Assembly: GCA_036570425.1 (NCBI GenBank)
Contig: DATCYF010000011.1
Coordinates: 227,131-291,130, forward strand
Origin: Rhizorhapis sp036570425
Lineage (GTDB): Bacteria; Pseudomonadota; Alphaproteobacteria; Sphingomonadales; Sphingomonadaceae
Reading direction: 5' to 3'
Length of the DNA stretch: 64,000 nucleotides
Made by a program: the position numbers and the translations under genes. Numbering within the stretch: the stretch's first letter is position 1; each line of letters opens with the position of its first letter. Below, piece after piece: positions 32,962 through 42,195 of this stretch. Under the pieces are notes generated by a model. It was not told where the DNA came from, made no database searches, and saw only the letters and a list, made by a program, of their open reading frames with translations.

Positions 32962-35124
32962 ATGGTAAAAGCTGCCCCCAAGATCGTCCTCAGCGGCGCG
33001 CGGGATATCCCGCTCGACCTGATCGACCTGTCCCAGTCCAATGTCCGGCGCGTAAAGGCCGGCGTCTCGATCGAGGCGCTTGCCGACGACATCGCCCGGC
33101 GTGGCCTCCTGCAAAGCCTGAACCTGCGGCCAACCCTTGATGATGAGGGTCAGGAAACCGGCCGGTTCCATCTGCCTGCCGGCGGCCGGCGCTTTCGCGC
33201 GCTGGAACTGCTGGTCAAGCGCAAGCGGCTGGCGAAGAACGCCCCGGTCCCCTGCATCGTCAAGAATGCTCATGATCCGATCTCGGAGGAGGAGGATTCG
33301 CTGGCCGAGAACACCCACCGCGAACAGCTCCATCCGCTCGACCAGTTCCGCGGCATGAAGCGGCTCATCGACCAAGGCGACGATATCGAGACGATCGCCG
33401 CCACCTTCATGACCACGCCCGCCGTGGTGCGCCAGCGCCTGAAGCTGGCGTCGGTGTCGACCGCGCTGCACGAGATTTATGCCGAGGACGGCATGACCCT
33501 CGATCAGCTCATGGCCTTCTCGGTCAGTGACGACCATGCCCGCCAGGAACAGGTGTGGGAGCTGCTTGCTCATAGCTGGAACAAGGAACCCTCGTTCATC
33601 CGGTCCAAACTGACCGAGAACACGGTGCGCGTTTCGGACAAGCGGGCGCTGTTCGTGGGCATCGACGCCTATACCGAGGCGGGCGGATGCGTGCTGCGCG
33701 ACCTGTTCACCGCCGACGATGGCGGCTGGCTTCAGGACGCGGCGCTGCTCGACACGCTGGTCGCCGCGAAGCTTCAGGCCGAGGCCGAGCGGATCGGCGG
33801 CGAAGGCTGGAAGTGGGTCACGGCGGCCGTGGACCTGCCTTATGGCCATCTGGGCAGCCTGCGCGAGATCGACAGCGATCCGGCAGCGCTCACCGATACG
33901 GAATCGGCGCGGGCCGAGGCGTTGACGGCTGAAGGCAACGCCATCGAGGCGGAATATGAGGACGTCGAGGAACTGCCGGAAGACGTGGCGGCGCGGATCG
34001 ACGCGATCGATGATGAGCTGGCCGGCCTGATCGAGCGGCCGAGAACCTATGATCCCCGAGAAATGGGTATCGCCGGCGCCTTCGTCAGCCTCGACACCGA
34101 CGGGTCGCTCTATATCGAACGTGGCTGGGTCCGCGCCGAGGACGAACCACAGGTCGAGGCCGAACCGGGCGATGATGGGGTTGAGGGCGATCAGGCCACC
34201 GATCCGATCGGTCCGCAGCAGCCGGCTTCGTCGGCGCGGTCCAGCGTCGTCACCATGGCCGGAGCTACGACGGATGACACCGATGACGATGATGAGCAGA
34301 TCATCAAGCCGCTGCCCGATCGCCTGGTGTCGGAACTGACCGCGCATCGCACGCTCGCCTTGCAGGATGCGTTCGCCGCCAGCCCGTCGACGGCCTTCGC
34401 CGCCGTGCTGCACTCCATGGTGTTGTCCACCTTCTATCATGGGCGCACCGAATCCTGTCTCGGCGTCTCGGTGCAGCGCACCAGCTTTCCGAACCAGGCG
34501 CCCGGCATGAAGGACAGTCCCTCGGCCCGGTCGATCGCGGCGCGCCACGAAGCCTGGGAGAAGCGGCTGCCCGATTCCGACAAGGACTTGTGGGACGCGT
34601 TGATGCTGCTTGACGGCGGTGATCAGGCGGCGCTGTTCGCCCATTGCGCCTCGTTCGGGGTCAATGCCCTGTGGGAGCCGACCAGCCGCTATGACGGCCG
34701 GGTGTCGGCGCATGGCGTCGAGCGGCGGCTCGCGCACAGCCATGTGCTGGCGCGTGCGGTCGGTCTCGATATGGTCGCGGCGGGCTGGAAGCCGACGGTC
34801 GAGAATTATCTCGGCCGGGTCGCCAAGCCGCGCATCCTGATGGCGGTCGCCGAAGCCAAGGACGACCAGACGGCAGGTCTGATCGACCATCTGAAGAAGG
34901 GCGACATGGCCCGCGAGGCCGAACGGTTGCTGGCCGATGCGGACTGGCTGCCAGAACCGCTTCGTACTCCGATGATCGAAGATGCGTTCGGTCCGGCGGC
35001 GGTCGATCGGGACGAAAGCGTCGAGGGTGATGCCGAGGCGCTGCCCGCGTTCCTTGGCGGGGACGACGACGAGGTGATGGCCGAGGACGATCTGTCCGAC
35101 GCCTATGCAATCGCGGCGGAATAG
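32962..35124 (+). CDS. ParB/RepB/Spo0J-like nuclease-domain protein, large form
   Basis: This 720-residue protein has an N-terminal ParB domain (IPLDLIDLSQSNVRR near 14, LPAGGRRFRALELL near 72, ENTHREQLHPLDQF near 115). A HTH region (about 140-180: IETIAATFMTTPAVVRQRL) and a long C-terminal extension follow, with acidic low-complexity stretches (about 385-450) and a conserved-looking HSHVLARAVGLDMVAAGW. Such large ParB-like proteins are common on conjugative plasmids and elements near ardC; they differ from the short ParB that works with ParA. DNA binding or processing during maintenance is the likely role. A GGAG site supports ATG 32962. Confidence 0.85.
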   Translation: MVKAAPKIVLSGARDIPLDLIDLSQSNVRRVKAGVSIEALADDIARRGLLQSLNLRPTLDDEGQETGRFHLPAGGRRFRALELLVKRKRLAKNAPVPCIVKNAHDPISEEEDSLAENTHREQLHPLDQFRGMKRLIDQGDDIETIAATFMTTPAVVRQRLKLASVSTALHEIYAEDGMTLDQLMAFSVSDDHARQEQVWELLAHSWNKEPSFIRSKLTENTVRVSDKRALFVGIDAYTEAGGCVLRDLFTADDGGWLQDAALLDTLVAAKLQAEAERIGGEGWKWVTAAVDLPYGHLGSLREIDSDPAALTDTESARAEALTAEGNAIEAEYEDVEELPEDVAARIDAIDDELAGLIERPRTYDPREMGIAGAFVSLDTDGSLYIERGWVRAEDEPQVEAEPGDDGVEGDQATDPIGPQQPASSARSSVVTMAGATTDDTDDDDEQIIKPLPDRLVSELTAHRTLALQDAFAASPSTAFAAVLHSMVLSTFYHGRTESCLGVSVQRTSFPNQAPGMKDSPSARSIAARHEAWEKRLPDSDKDLWDALMLLDGGDQAALFAHCASFGVNALWEPTSRYDGRVSAHGVERRLAHSHVLARAVGLDMVAAGWKPTVENYLGRVAKPRILMAVAEAKDDQTAGLIDHLKKGDMAREAERLLADADWLPEPLRTPMIEDAFGPAAVDRDESVEGDAEALPAFLGGDDDEVMAEDDLSDAYAIAAE

Positions 35125-35135
35125 CCCTCCGCTCC

Positions 35136-35163
35136 GGGCGGGGCGGCCCCGGTCGCCCCGCCC
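35136..35163 (+). terminator. GC-rich hairpin after the ParB-like gene
   Basis: Arms GGGCGGGGCG (35136-35145) and CGCCCCGCCC (35154-35163) pair perfectly around an 8-base loop, followed by CCCTTTC. It lies 11 bases after the stop codon. Confidence 0.55.
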
Positions 35164-35189
35164 CCCTTTCCAACACCCATCACCAGAAG

Positions 35190-35211
35190 CCCGGCCACGC
35201 ACCGGGTTTTT
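35190..35211 (+). terminator. Short hairpin with T-run
   Basis: CCCGG (35190-35194) pairs with CCGGG (35202-35206), followed directly by TTTTT (35207-35211). The stem is short, but stem plus T-run is the intrinsic-terminator layout. It lies just upstream of the next ATG (35231), so it could also act as an attenuator. Confidence 0.5.
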
Positions 35212-35230
35212 GCGTATCTGGAGATATTTC

Positions 35231-35731
35231 ATGACGTCCAAATCCATAGTCGGCGCCGATAAGCTGAGCGATCTCATCCGCGCCGCGCCGCTCGGCGCGC
35301 TCCTGCGCTATGCCGACGGCCAGCCCAGACCGCCGGCCCGGTTCAACAAGAAGCTCGCGGCCTGGGAGCGGACCAATGGCGTCGGCCGTCTGATCAAGAA
35401 GACGCCGGCTGACGTGCGGCCGACCTATTCCATACCCGAGGGTTTCACGCTCCATCATGGTGACTTCGGCAGCGGCGGCGTCATCGTGATGGTGGTGACG
35501 ATGACCTGGCACGTCACCAGCCCGCTGTATTTCGAGGTCATCGAGGCGCCCGCGCCGGGAATGGTCCGTGTGCTCACCCAGTGGGAAGGCGTGGACGAAC
35601 TTCGCCATCTCGCGCCCGACATGGCGACGGCGCAGAGCTGGTTGGCCAGCCATCGCTATTCAAACGCCCGGTTCGAAGTCGTTGGCGACGAGGCGAACGC
35701 CATCCTGCCAGATCTCGGGAGGGCGGCATGA
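35231..35731 (+). CDS. Hypothetical protein, conjugative-element family
   Basis: This 166-residue protein starts at ATG 35231 with a GGAG site. It has no motif that I recognise; it contains a hydrophobic patch (GGVIVMVVTMTWHVTSPLYF) that reads more like beta strands than a membrane span. It overlaps the following DUF7007 gene by ATGA and so is co-translated. Its place between the ParB-like and helicase genes suggests a mobile-element function. Confidence 0.65.
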   Translation: MTSKSIVGADKLSDLIRAAPLGALLRYADGQPRPPARFNKKLAAWERTNGVGRLIKKTPADVRPTYSIPEGFTLHHGDFGSGGVIVMVVTMTWHVTSPLYFEVIEAPAPGMVRVLTQWEGVDELRHLAPDMATAQSWLASHRYSNARFEVVGDEANAILPDLGRAA

Positions 35732-36363
35732 ACGCGGATGATGTGATCGCCGTCGCCTTTGGGCGCTCGGCCGACGGTTATCTGGCCGCTCGCGTCGAGG
35801 ATATCGCCTTCATCGCCATCCCGGTGAAGGACGGGCTCAGGATCGCAACCGGTTGGCGGCTCAGGAAGTCGATCGACCAGTGGACCGCAGCCGATGTCTA
35901 TGGCGCGTCGGCGACTGTCGCGGATGAAGCGGCCTTTCAAACTCATGTCGAGGAGAACGCCCAACATCGCCGCCAGCTTCGAACGCTTGGGCGCCGGGAG
36001 GTTCGCCAGCGGCTTTCCACACCCTGGGGCCTGGCGCAGTCGAGTGAGATCTATGCCAATGGCGTTGTCTTCCATTCGACCGCCAGCCATGGCGGGATTA
36101 AACTCGACCGAGCCCGCAACATGGCAATGCCCGGCGTACTGCGCGTTGCGGGCGGCTGGTATGAGGAAGATTGCGAATGGGCCAAGGTCGCCATCGGCTT
36201 TCCTGACCTGTTCACCGATTACGAGCGCTGTCACGCCGATCGCACGCTGCGCGACTATTATCCCGAATGCTGGGAAGCCGTGCACGGCCGCGCCCAGAGT
36301 AAAACTACGGGAGACGGCCGCTTCAAGCGCAGCGTTCTCCGGCTGACGCCAGCTCCAGAGTGA
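35728..36363 (+). CDS. DUF7007-type protein
   Basis: This 211-residue protein has a C-terminal domain with TPWGLAQSSEIYANGVVFHS, SHGGIKLDRARN, GWYEEDCEWAKVAIGFP and TLRDYYPECWEAVHG, a pattern I associate with DUF7007 proteins of conjugative elements. The N-terminal 90 residues are not assigned. A GGGAGG site precedes the ATG, which overlaps the previous stop. No function is established. Confidence 0.7.
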   Translation: MNADDVIAVAFGRSADGYLAARVEDIAFIAIPVKDGLRIATGWRLRKSIDQWTAADVYGASATVADEAAFQTHVEENAQHRRQLRTLGRREVRQRLSTPWGLAQSSEIYANGVVFHSTASHGGIKLDRARNMAMPGVLRVAGGWYEEDCEWAKVAIGFPDLFTDYERCHADRTLRDYYPECWEAVHGRAQSKTTGDGRFKRSVLRLTPAPE

Positions 36364-36450
36364 GAGGCAGGCCGGAAGGGAGCGAGCCGGTCGGATCGAG
36401 AGAGAGCGTCCGCTGGCTTGCTCCAGTCCCGCTCTCCTCGGACACTTCCC

Positions 36451-39400
36451 ATGACCCCTTCCACATCCGTTGCCCGGTTGGCGGCGTCATTGCCTGTCGC
36501 GCCCGGTTTCGCCGCGACCGGCCAGGCGATCCTCGCCGCCGCTAATCTCATCCTGCCCGATCTTGAACGGGGTCGCGCCATTGACGCCCGTGCGCTGCGC
36601 GCCGCGATGGAGACCGCGTTTCACGGCTCCGACGCGGACGGCGCCTGGGACTGGAAGACCGCCTATGACGCCTGCGAAGCGGCGCAGATCCTGTTCCTGC
36701 GTAAATATGGTTCTACGATTCTCCGTAAATCCGTATCGCCGGCCGCCGCCCTGGCGATGATCGAGAAAATCGGCGCCCTGCTGCCGACCCATACGCGCCG
36801 ATCCCAAACCTCCCAGGCGTTGCAGCAATTCTCGACACCTACCGGACTTGGCGTCGTCGCGGCGATCGCCGCCGCCATCCGACCCGGCGACGTGGTGCTG
36901 GAGCCATCGGCTGGAACCGGCCTGCTCGCCGTCCACGCCGAGAACCGACGCGCGCACCTGCTCCTCAATGAACTGGCCGAGATCCGCGCCGAAGTGTTGG
37001 CCGGGCTGTTCGGCGATTGCGCCGTCACCCGTTACGACGCCGCGCACATCCATGACCATCTAGACGCGGGCCTCGTCCCCAGCGTGGTGCTGATGAACCC
37101 GCCATTCTCGGCCGTGGCCCATGTCGACCGGATGATGAAGGACGCGGCGCTCCGCCATATCGCCTCGGCTCTGGCGCGTCTGGCGCCGGGCGGCCGTTTG
37201 GTGGCGATCACCGGCGCAAGCTGCGCGCCGGACAATCCGGCCTGGAGCGACGCCTTTGCCCGCTTGCAGGAGCGCGGGCGCGTCGTCTTCTCGGCAGCGA
37301 TCGACGGCCAGGTCTATGCCAAGCACGGCACCACCATCGACACGCGCCTGACCGTGATCGACCGCGTGCCCGCCGCCGACCCCAATGCCTTTCCTGTCTC
37401 GCCGGGCGTCGCGCCCGATACCGCGACGCTGCTGACTTGGGTGCTCGACCTCGTGCCACCGCGCGCGCCTTCACCAGAGGCGCCGCCGCCCGTCACGCCG
37501 ATTGCCATCCAGCCGATGACTGCGAAGTCGGCCCGCCACCGCGTCGCGCCGGTCCTGGCCCCCGTTCCCGCGGTCGCGCCCGATGCCCTGGAACTGGCCT
37601 ATGAGGCCATCGACTGGACCCCAGCCGAGGCCGGGGGCCTGACCGATGCGATCTACGAGCCCTATGCGCTCCAGTCGCTTCGTATCCCCGACGCGAAACC
37701 GCATCCGACCCCGCTGGTCCAGTCGGCGGCGATGGCCTCGGTCGCCCCGCCCAGACCATCTTATCGTCCGATCCTGCCGGCCCGGCTGATCGCCGACGGC
37801 ACCCTGTCCGACGCCCAGCTCGAATCCATCATTCTCGCGGGCGAAGCCCATAGCGGCCATCTCGCCGGTTCGTGGAACGTCGATCCGTCCTGGGACATCG
37901 TCAAGGCGGCGGCCGATGAGACCGACGCCGCCGTCCGGTTCCGGCGCGGCTGGTTCCTCGGCGATGGCACGGGCGCCGGCAAGGGCCGGCAGGTCGCGGG
38001 CATCATCCTCGACAACTGGCTCAAAGGTCGCCGCCGCGCGGTCTGGGTGAGCCGTTCGGACACGCTCCATCACGACGCGATGCGCGACTGGGAGGCGCTG
38101 GGACAGGAACGATTGCTGGTGACGCCGCTCTCCCGGTTCCGCCAGGGCACGCCGATCAAGCTCGATGCGGGCGTGTTGTTCACCACCTATGCGACGCTGC
38201 GTTCGCAGGAACGCGGCGAGAAGGTTAGCCGCGTCCAACAGATCGTCGACTGGCTGGGCGCCGACTTCGACGGCGTGATCATCTTCGACGAGGCGCACGC
38301 GATGGCCAACGCCGCCGGCGGTAAGGGCGAGCGCGGCGAGCAGGCGCTCTCGCAACAGGGCCGCGCCGGTCTGCGGCTCCAGCACGCCTTGCCCGATGCC
38401 CGCATCGTCTATGTCTCGGCGACCGGCGCGACGACGGTGCAGAACCTCGCCTATGCCCAACGGCTCGGCCTGTGGGGCGGCGAGGATTTTCCGTTCTCGA
38501 CGCGCTCGGAGTTCATTGCCGCGATCGAGGATGGCGGGGTCGCGGCGATGGAGGTGCTGGCGCGCGACCTGAAAGCGCTCGGCCTCTACGCGGCCCGTTC
38601 GCTGTCGTTCGACGGCGTTGAATATGAGATGCTCGAACACAGGCTGACGCCCGGACAGATCGGCATCTACGACGCCTATGCCGGTGCGTTTCAGATCATC
38701 CATAATAATCTCGACGCGGCGATGCAGGCCGCCAACATCACCGGCGCGACGGGCACCTTGAACGCCCAGGCCAAATCGGCGGCGCGCAGCGCTTTCGAAT
38801 CCGCCAAGCAGCGCTTCTTCAACCATCTGATCACCGCGATGCAAACGCCGTCGCTGGTCGCCAGCATCGCGCGCGACCTGGAGGCCGGCCATGCGTGCGT
38901 CGTCCAGATCGTCTCGACCGGCGAGGCGCTGATGGAACGCCGGCTCGCCGACATCCCCACCGAGGAATGGGATGACGTTCGCGTGGACGTGACGCCGCGC
39001 GAATATGTGCTGTCCTACCTTGAGCACAGCTTCCCGGTGCAGCTCTATGAGCCTTTCACCGACAGCGAAGGCAATCTCTCCTCCCGGCCCGTCACCGACA
39101 AGGATGGGCAGCCGGTCCAATCCCGCGACGCCGTCGATCGTCGCAACCGGCTGATCGAACATCTGGCGTCGCTGGCGCCGGTGCCCGCCGCGCTCGACCA
39201 GATTCTCCACCACTTCGGGACCGATCTGGTCGCCGAGGTGACGGGACGCTCGCGGCGTATCGTCCGCAAGCGCGGTTCCGACGGCATCGACCGCTATGTC
39301 GTCGAGACCCGACCCGGCTCGGCCAATCTCGGCGAGACCGATGCGTTCCAGGCCGATGCCAAGCGCGTGCTTGTCTTCTCGGACGCGGGCGGCACCGGCC

Positions 39401-40803
39401 GCAGCTACCATGCCGATCTCGGCGCGAGGAACCAGCGGCTGCGTGTCCATTATCTGCTGGAGGCTGGCTGGAAGGCCGACAGCGCGATCCAGGGGTTCGG
39501 GCGGACCAACCGCACCAACCAGAAGCAGCCGCCGCTGTTCCGGCCGGTGACGACCGACGTGAAGGCGCAAAAGCGCTTCATCTCCACCATCGCTCGCCGT
39601 CTCGACACGCTGGGCGCGATCACCCGCGGCCAGCGCCAGACCGGCGGCCAGGGCCTGTTCCGACCGGAGGACAATCTGGAATCCTGGTATGCGCGCGACG
39701 CCCTGCGCCAGCTTTACCGTCTGCTCTACGGCGGCAAGATCGAGGGCTGTTCGCTCGGGGCTTTCGAGGCGGCGACAGGATTGTCGCTCAGCGACAGCAA
39801 TGGTCTCAAGGACGAACTGCCGCCGATCACCACCTTCCTCAACCGGATGCTGGCGCTGACCATCGACCTCCAGAACATCCTGTTCACGGCGTTCGAGGAT
39901 TTGCTGACCGCGCGTATCGAGGGAGCGATCGCCTCAGGCAGCTATGAACTGGGTCTGGAGACGCTTCAGGCCGAGAGCTTCACCATCGTCAACCGGACCA
40001 CCATCTATACCCATCCGGGGACCACGGCGGAGACACGGTTGCTGACGATCGAACGCAAGGACCGCAACCGGCCGCTGACGCTGGACGGCGCGCTCGCCCA
40101 TCTCGGCGATGGCGAGGCCGCGCTGTTGGTCAACGCGCAGTCGGGCCGCGCCGCCGTGCAGATACCGACGCGCGGCCTGCTGCTCGACGACGGCAGCGTC
40201 GAGCGCCGCGTGCGGCTCGTCCGGCCGATGGAATCGACGCCGATGCCGCTGGCGGCGATGAGCGAGACGCAGTGGCGCGCAGCGACCCGCACCGCCTTCG
40301 CCCGCGCCTGGGAGGCCGAGCTTGCCGAGGTGCCGGCGTTCGCGACCAGCACGATGCACATCGTCACGGGCCTGTTGCTGCCGATCTGGAAAAGGCTTCC
40401 CCAGGAATCCAGTCGCGTCTATCGGCTCCAGGCCGATGACGGCGAACGTATCGTCGGCCGCCGGGTCGCGCCCGCTTGGGTCGCGACGGCGACCGCCAAC
40501 GACAGTCGCCCGACCCTCGATCCGCAGGCGGCTTTCACCGCCCTGATGGACGGGCGCACGATCCTCGATCTGGACGAAGGTCTCCAGCTGCGCCGCGCGC
40601 GCGTCATGGGGGTGAACCGGATCGAGCTCTCGGGGTTCAGCGATGCGATGCGCGAGCGATTGACCGCCTATGGTCTGTTCCATGAGATCATAAGCTGGAA
40701 GCTGCGGATGTTCGTCCCCGTCGATGCGGGCGGTGTCGCCGTGCTCGACCGGGTGATGAAGCGCTGGCCGATCCAGCGCGTCGGCGACCGGGCAGCGGCA
40801 TAA
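36451..40803 (+). CDS. Methylase-like plus strawberry-notch helicase polyprotein
   Basis: This 1450-residue protein joins several parts. Near 150-280 is a Rossmann methylase-like domain with EPSAGTGLLAVHAE and the catalytic NPPF motif near residue 215 (N6-adenine or related DNA methylase). From about 440 a superfamily-2 helicase has Walker A GDGTGAGKGRQ near 505, DEAH near 612 and the C-terminal arginine motif GFGRTNRTNQ near 1022, as in strawberry-notch (SBNO) ATPases. This layout resembles DarB of phage P1 and other anti-restriction polyvalent proteins. No ribosome site is evident before ATG 36451. It overlaps the Toprim gene by one base. Two AT-rich GTAAAT boxes lie inside (36701-36730). 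Confidence 0.85.
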   Translation: MTPSTSVARLAASLPVAPGFAATGQAILAAANLILPDLERGRAIDARALRAAMETAFHGSDADGAWDWKTAYDACEAAQILFLRKYGSTILRKSVSPAAALAMIEKIGALLPTHTRRSQTSQALQQFSTPTGLGVVAAIAAAIRPGDVVLEPSAGTGLLAVHAENRRAHLLLNELAEIRAEVLAGLFGDCAVTRYDAAHIHDHLDAGLVPSVVLMNPPFSAVAHVDRMMKDAALRHIASALARLAPGGRLVAITGASCAPDNPAWSDAFARLQERGRVVFSAAIDGQVYAKHGTTIDTRLTVIDRVPAADPNAFPVSPGVAPDTATLLTWVLDLVPPRAPSPEAPPPVTPIAIQPMTAKSARHRVAPVLAPVPAVAPDALELAYEAIDWTPAEAGGLTDAIYEPYALQSLRIPDAKPHPTPLVQSAAMASVAPPRPSYRPILPARLIADGTLSDAQLESIILAGEAHSGHLAGSWNVDPSWDIVKAAADETDAAVRFRRGWFLGDGTGAGKGRQVAGIILDNWLKGRRRAVWVSRSDTLHHDAMRDWEALGQERLLVTPLSRFRQGTPIKLDAGVLFTTYATLRSQERGEKVSRVQQIVDWLGADFDGVIIFDEAHAMANAAGGKGERGEQALSQQGRAGLRLQHALPDARIVYVSATGATTVQNLAYAQRLGLWGGEDFPFSTRSEFIAAIEDGGVAAMEVLARDLKALGLYAARSLSFDGVEYEMLEHRLTPGQIGIYDAYAGAFQIIHNNLDAAMQAANITGATGTLNAQAKSAARSAFESAKQRFFNHLITAMQTPSLVASIARDLEAGHACVVQIVSTGEALMERRLADIPTEEWDDVRVDVTPREYVLSYLEHSFPVQLYEPFTDSEGNLSSRPVTDKDGQPVQSRDAVDRRNRLIEHLASLAPVPAALDQILHHFGTDLVAEVTGRSRRIVRKRGSDGIDRYVVETRPGSANLGETDAFQADAKRVLVFSDAGGTGRSYHADLGARNQRLRVHYLLEAGWKADSAIQGFGRTNRTNQKQPPLFRPVTTDVKAQKRFISTIARRLDTLGAITRGQRQTGGQGLFRPEDNLESWYARDALRQLYRLLYGGKIEGCSLGAFEAATGLSLSDSNGLKDELPPITTFLNRMLALTIDLQNILFTAFEDLLTARIEGAIASGSYELGLETLQAESFTIVNRTTIYTHPGTTAETRLLTIERKDRNRPLTLDGALAHLGDGEAALLVNAQSGRAAVQIPTRGLLLDDGSVERRVRLVRPMESTPMPLAAMSETQWRAATRTAFARAWEAELAEVPAFATSTMHIVTGLLLPIWKRLPQESSRVYRLQADDGERIVGRRVAPAWVATATANDSRPTLDPQAAFTALMDGRTILDLDEGLQLRRARVMGVNRIELSGFSDAMRERLTAYGLFHEIISWKLRMFVPVDAGGVAVLDRVMKRWPIQRVGDRAAA
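36701..36730 (+). repeat. Paired GTAAAT boxes, 24-bp spacing (site 1)
   Basis: GTAAAT at 36701-36706 recurs at 36725-36730 inside the helicase gene, in a patch of AT-rich codons unlike the rest of the gene. An inverted copy of the same arrangement, with the same 24-bp period, lies in the Toprim gene at 41245-41274. A DNA-level signal is inferred. Confidence 0.4.
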
Positions 40804-41867
40804 TGGGCCGTCTGTCGGATCAGGCAGGTGAGCTGGCGCAGCGTCTCGGCGATCAGGCCGAGGCGGTGTGCCGTCACTATCTGTCGAAGGGGCATCGTGA
40901 GGGCCGCTACTGGCTGGTCGGTGATGCCCGTAACACGCCGGGCCGCAGTCTCTATGTCCGGCTTTCCGGCTCGGACGACGGACGCGGCGCGGCGGGCAAA
41001 TGGACCGACGCATCCACCGGCGAACATGGCGACCTACTCGATATCGTCGCGATCGCCTGTGGTCATCACCGTCTGCGCGACACGCTCGACGAGGCCCGGC
41101 GTTTCCTCAGCCTGCCACGCCCCGAGCCCGCTGACGAGGGTCGGCGATATCGGCGCGAGCCGAAGGCGCCGACCGGCACGCCGCAAGCCGCCCGGCGCCT
41201 GCTGGCGGCCTCGAAGCCATTTCTGGCGACAGTCGTGGAAGCGTATTTACGGAACCGTGCGATTACGGATTTACGGAAAGGCGATCCGCTCAGTTTCCAT
41301 CCGCATTGCTATTACCGTCCATCGCAGGGTGATCCGCCGGGGACACGTCCGGCCTGGCCCGCGATGATCGCTGCCGTCACCGATCTCGACGGCGGCGTGA
41401 CCGGCGTTCACCGCACCTGGCTCGACCCGGCCGCGATCGACAAAGCGCCTGTAGCGTCACCGAGACGCGCCATGGGTCATCTTCTCGGGCACGGCGTCCG
41501 CTTCGGGGTCGCAGATAGCGTGATGGCGGCGGGTGAAGGGATCGAGACCCTCTTGTCGGTGCGACAGATCCTGCCCGCCATGCCCATGATCGCTGCTCTG
41601 TCCTCTCCGCACCTCGGAGCCATCCTGTTTCCCGCAGCGCTGCGGCGCCTCTATGTCGTGCGCGACAATGATCCGGCCGGCGATGTGGCGTTGACGACGT
41701 TGAGCGAGCGGGCTTCCAGCGCCGGGATCGAAGTCGTGCCGTTGTCGCCGATGCTCGGCGATCACAACGATGATCTGCGCCTGGTTGGGCCGGAGCGGAT
41801 GCGGGCGGCGTTGCGGCCCCAGCTCGTGCCCGCCGATGTCGGCCGGTTCCTGATACCGTCCCGGTGA
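40803..41867 (+). CDS. Toprim-domain protein (DUF7146/DNA-primase-like)
   Basis: This 354-residue protein has an N-terminal domain with GRYWLVGDARNTPGRSLYVRL and WTDASTGEHGDLLDIVA (the DUF7146-like part). The C-terminal Toprim fold has GEGIETLLSVRQ near 243 (acidic E) and VVRDNDPAGDVAL near 286 (DxD). It resembles plasmid- and phage-borne primase-type proteins acting on single-stranded DNA after transfer. Its ATG overlaps the helicase stop (TAATG). It contains the inverted GTAAAT pair at 41245-41274. Confidence 0.82.
   Translation: MGRLSDQAGELAQRLGDQAEAVCRHYLSKGHREGRYWLVGDARNTPGRSLYVRLSGSDDGRGAAGKWTDASTGEHGDLLDIVAIACGHHRLRDTLDEARRFLSLPRPEPADEGRRYRREPKAPTGTPQAARRLLAASKPFLATVVEAYLRNRAITDLRKGDPLSFHPHCYYRPSQGDPPGTRPAWPAMIAAVTDLDGGVTGVHRTWLDPAAIDKAPVASPRRAMGHLLGHGVRFGVADSVMAAGEGIETLLSVRQILPAMPMIAALSSPHLGAILFPAALRRLYVVRDNDPAGDVALTTLSERASSAGIEVVPLSPMLGDHNDDLRLVGPERMRAALRPQLVPADVGRFLIPSR
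41245..41274 (-). repeat. Paired GTAAAT boxes, 24-bp spacing (site 2, inverted)
   Basis: ATTTAC at 41245-41250 and 41269-41274 is the reverse complement of the site-1 pair, with the same 24-bp period. It uses the rare Leu codon TTA twice in a GC-rich gene. Both sites share the longer core TACGGATTTACGGA on one strand. Confidence 0.4.
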
Positions 41868-42195
41868 AGCCGGAAAGGCGGTGGGTGCGCGCGAAGGTTC
41901 GTACGGAGCGCGACCGCCGGGTGTCAGGGTGACGCAGAGATCGGAATGGCCAGCCCTCGGCCTTCTCTAGAGGGCGATCGGAACGGTAAACGCCCCTGTC
42001 CGGCAACGGCGGGATTCAACTTTCTTCCCCTGGCGGCAGAGCCGCCATTCCTCGCGAGACAAGAAAGCCTTGCCCGCCGTCCTCCGCTTCGCTGCGGCCC
42101 CTCCGCAATCGCTCGGGGTGCAGGTCCGGTTCGCCCGCCGTCTTTCGTCGCCTGCGAAGGCCGCGAAGGGCGCGGCCAACCGAAAAGGCGTCACC
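41868..42195. other. Gap between the Toprim and DUF2493 genes
   Basis: No gene is recognised in these 328 bases. The GC-rich sequence contains short inverted repeats (for example around CTTCGCTGCGG near 42085) but nothing clearly regulatory beyond an AAGG ribosome site at the end. Confidence 0.4.

Noticed and set aside
32788..35277. Minus-strand frame of 829 codons
   Set aside because: Antisense shadow of the ParB-like gene in high-GC DNA; no recognised motif and no ribosome site.
37471..39570. Minus-strand frame of 699 codons
   Set aside because: Antisense shadow of the helicase gene; Arg-rich translation without family features.
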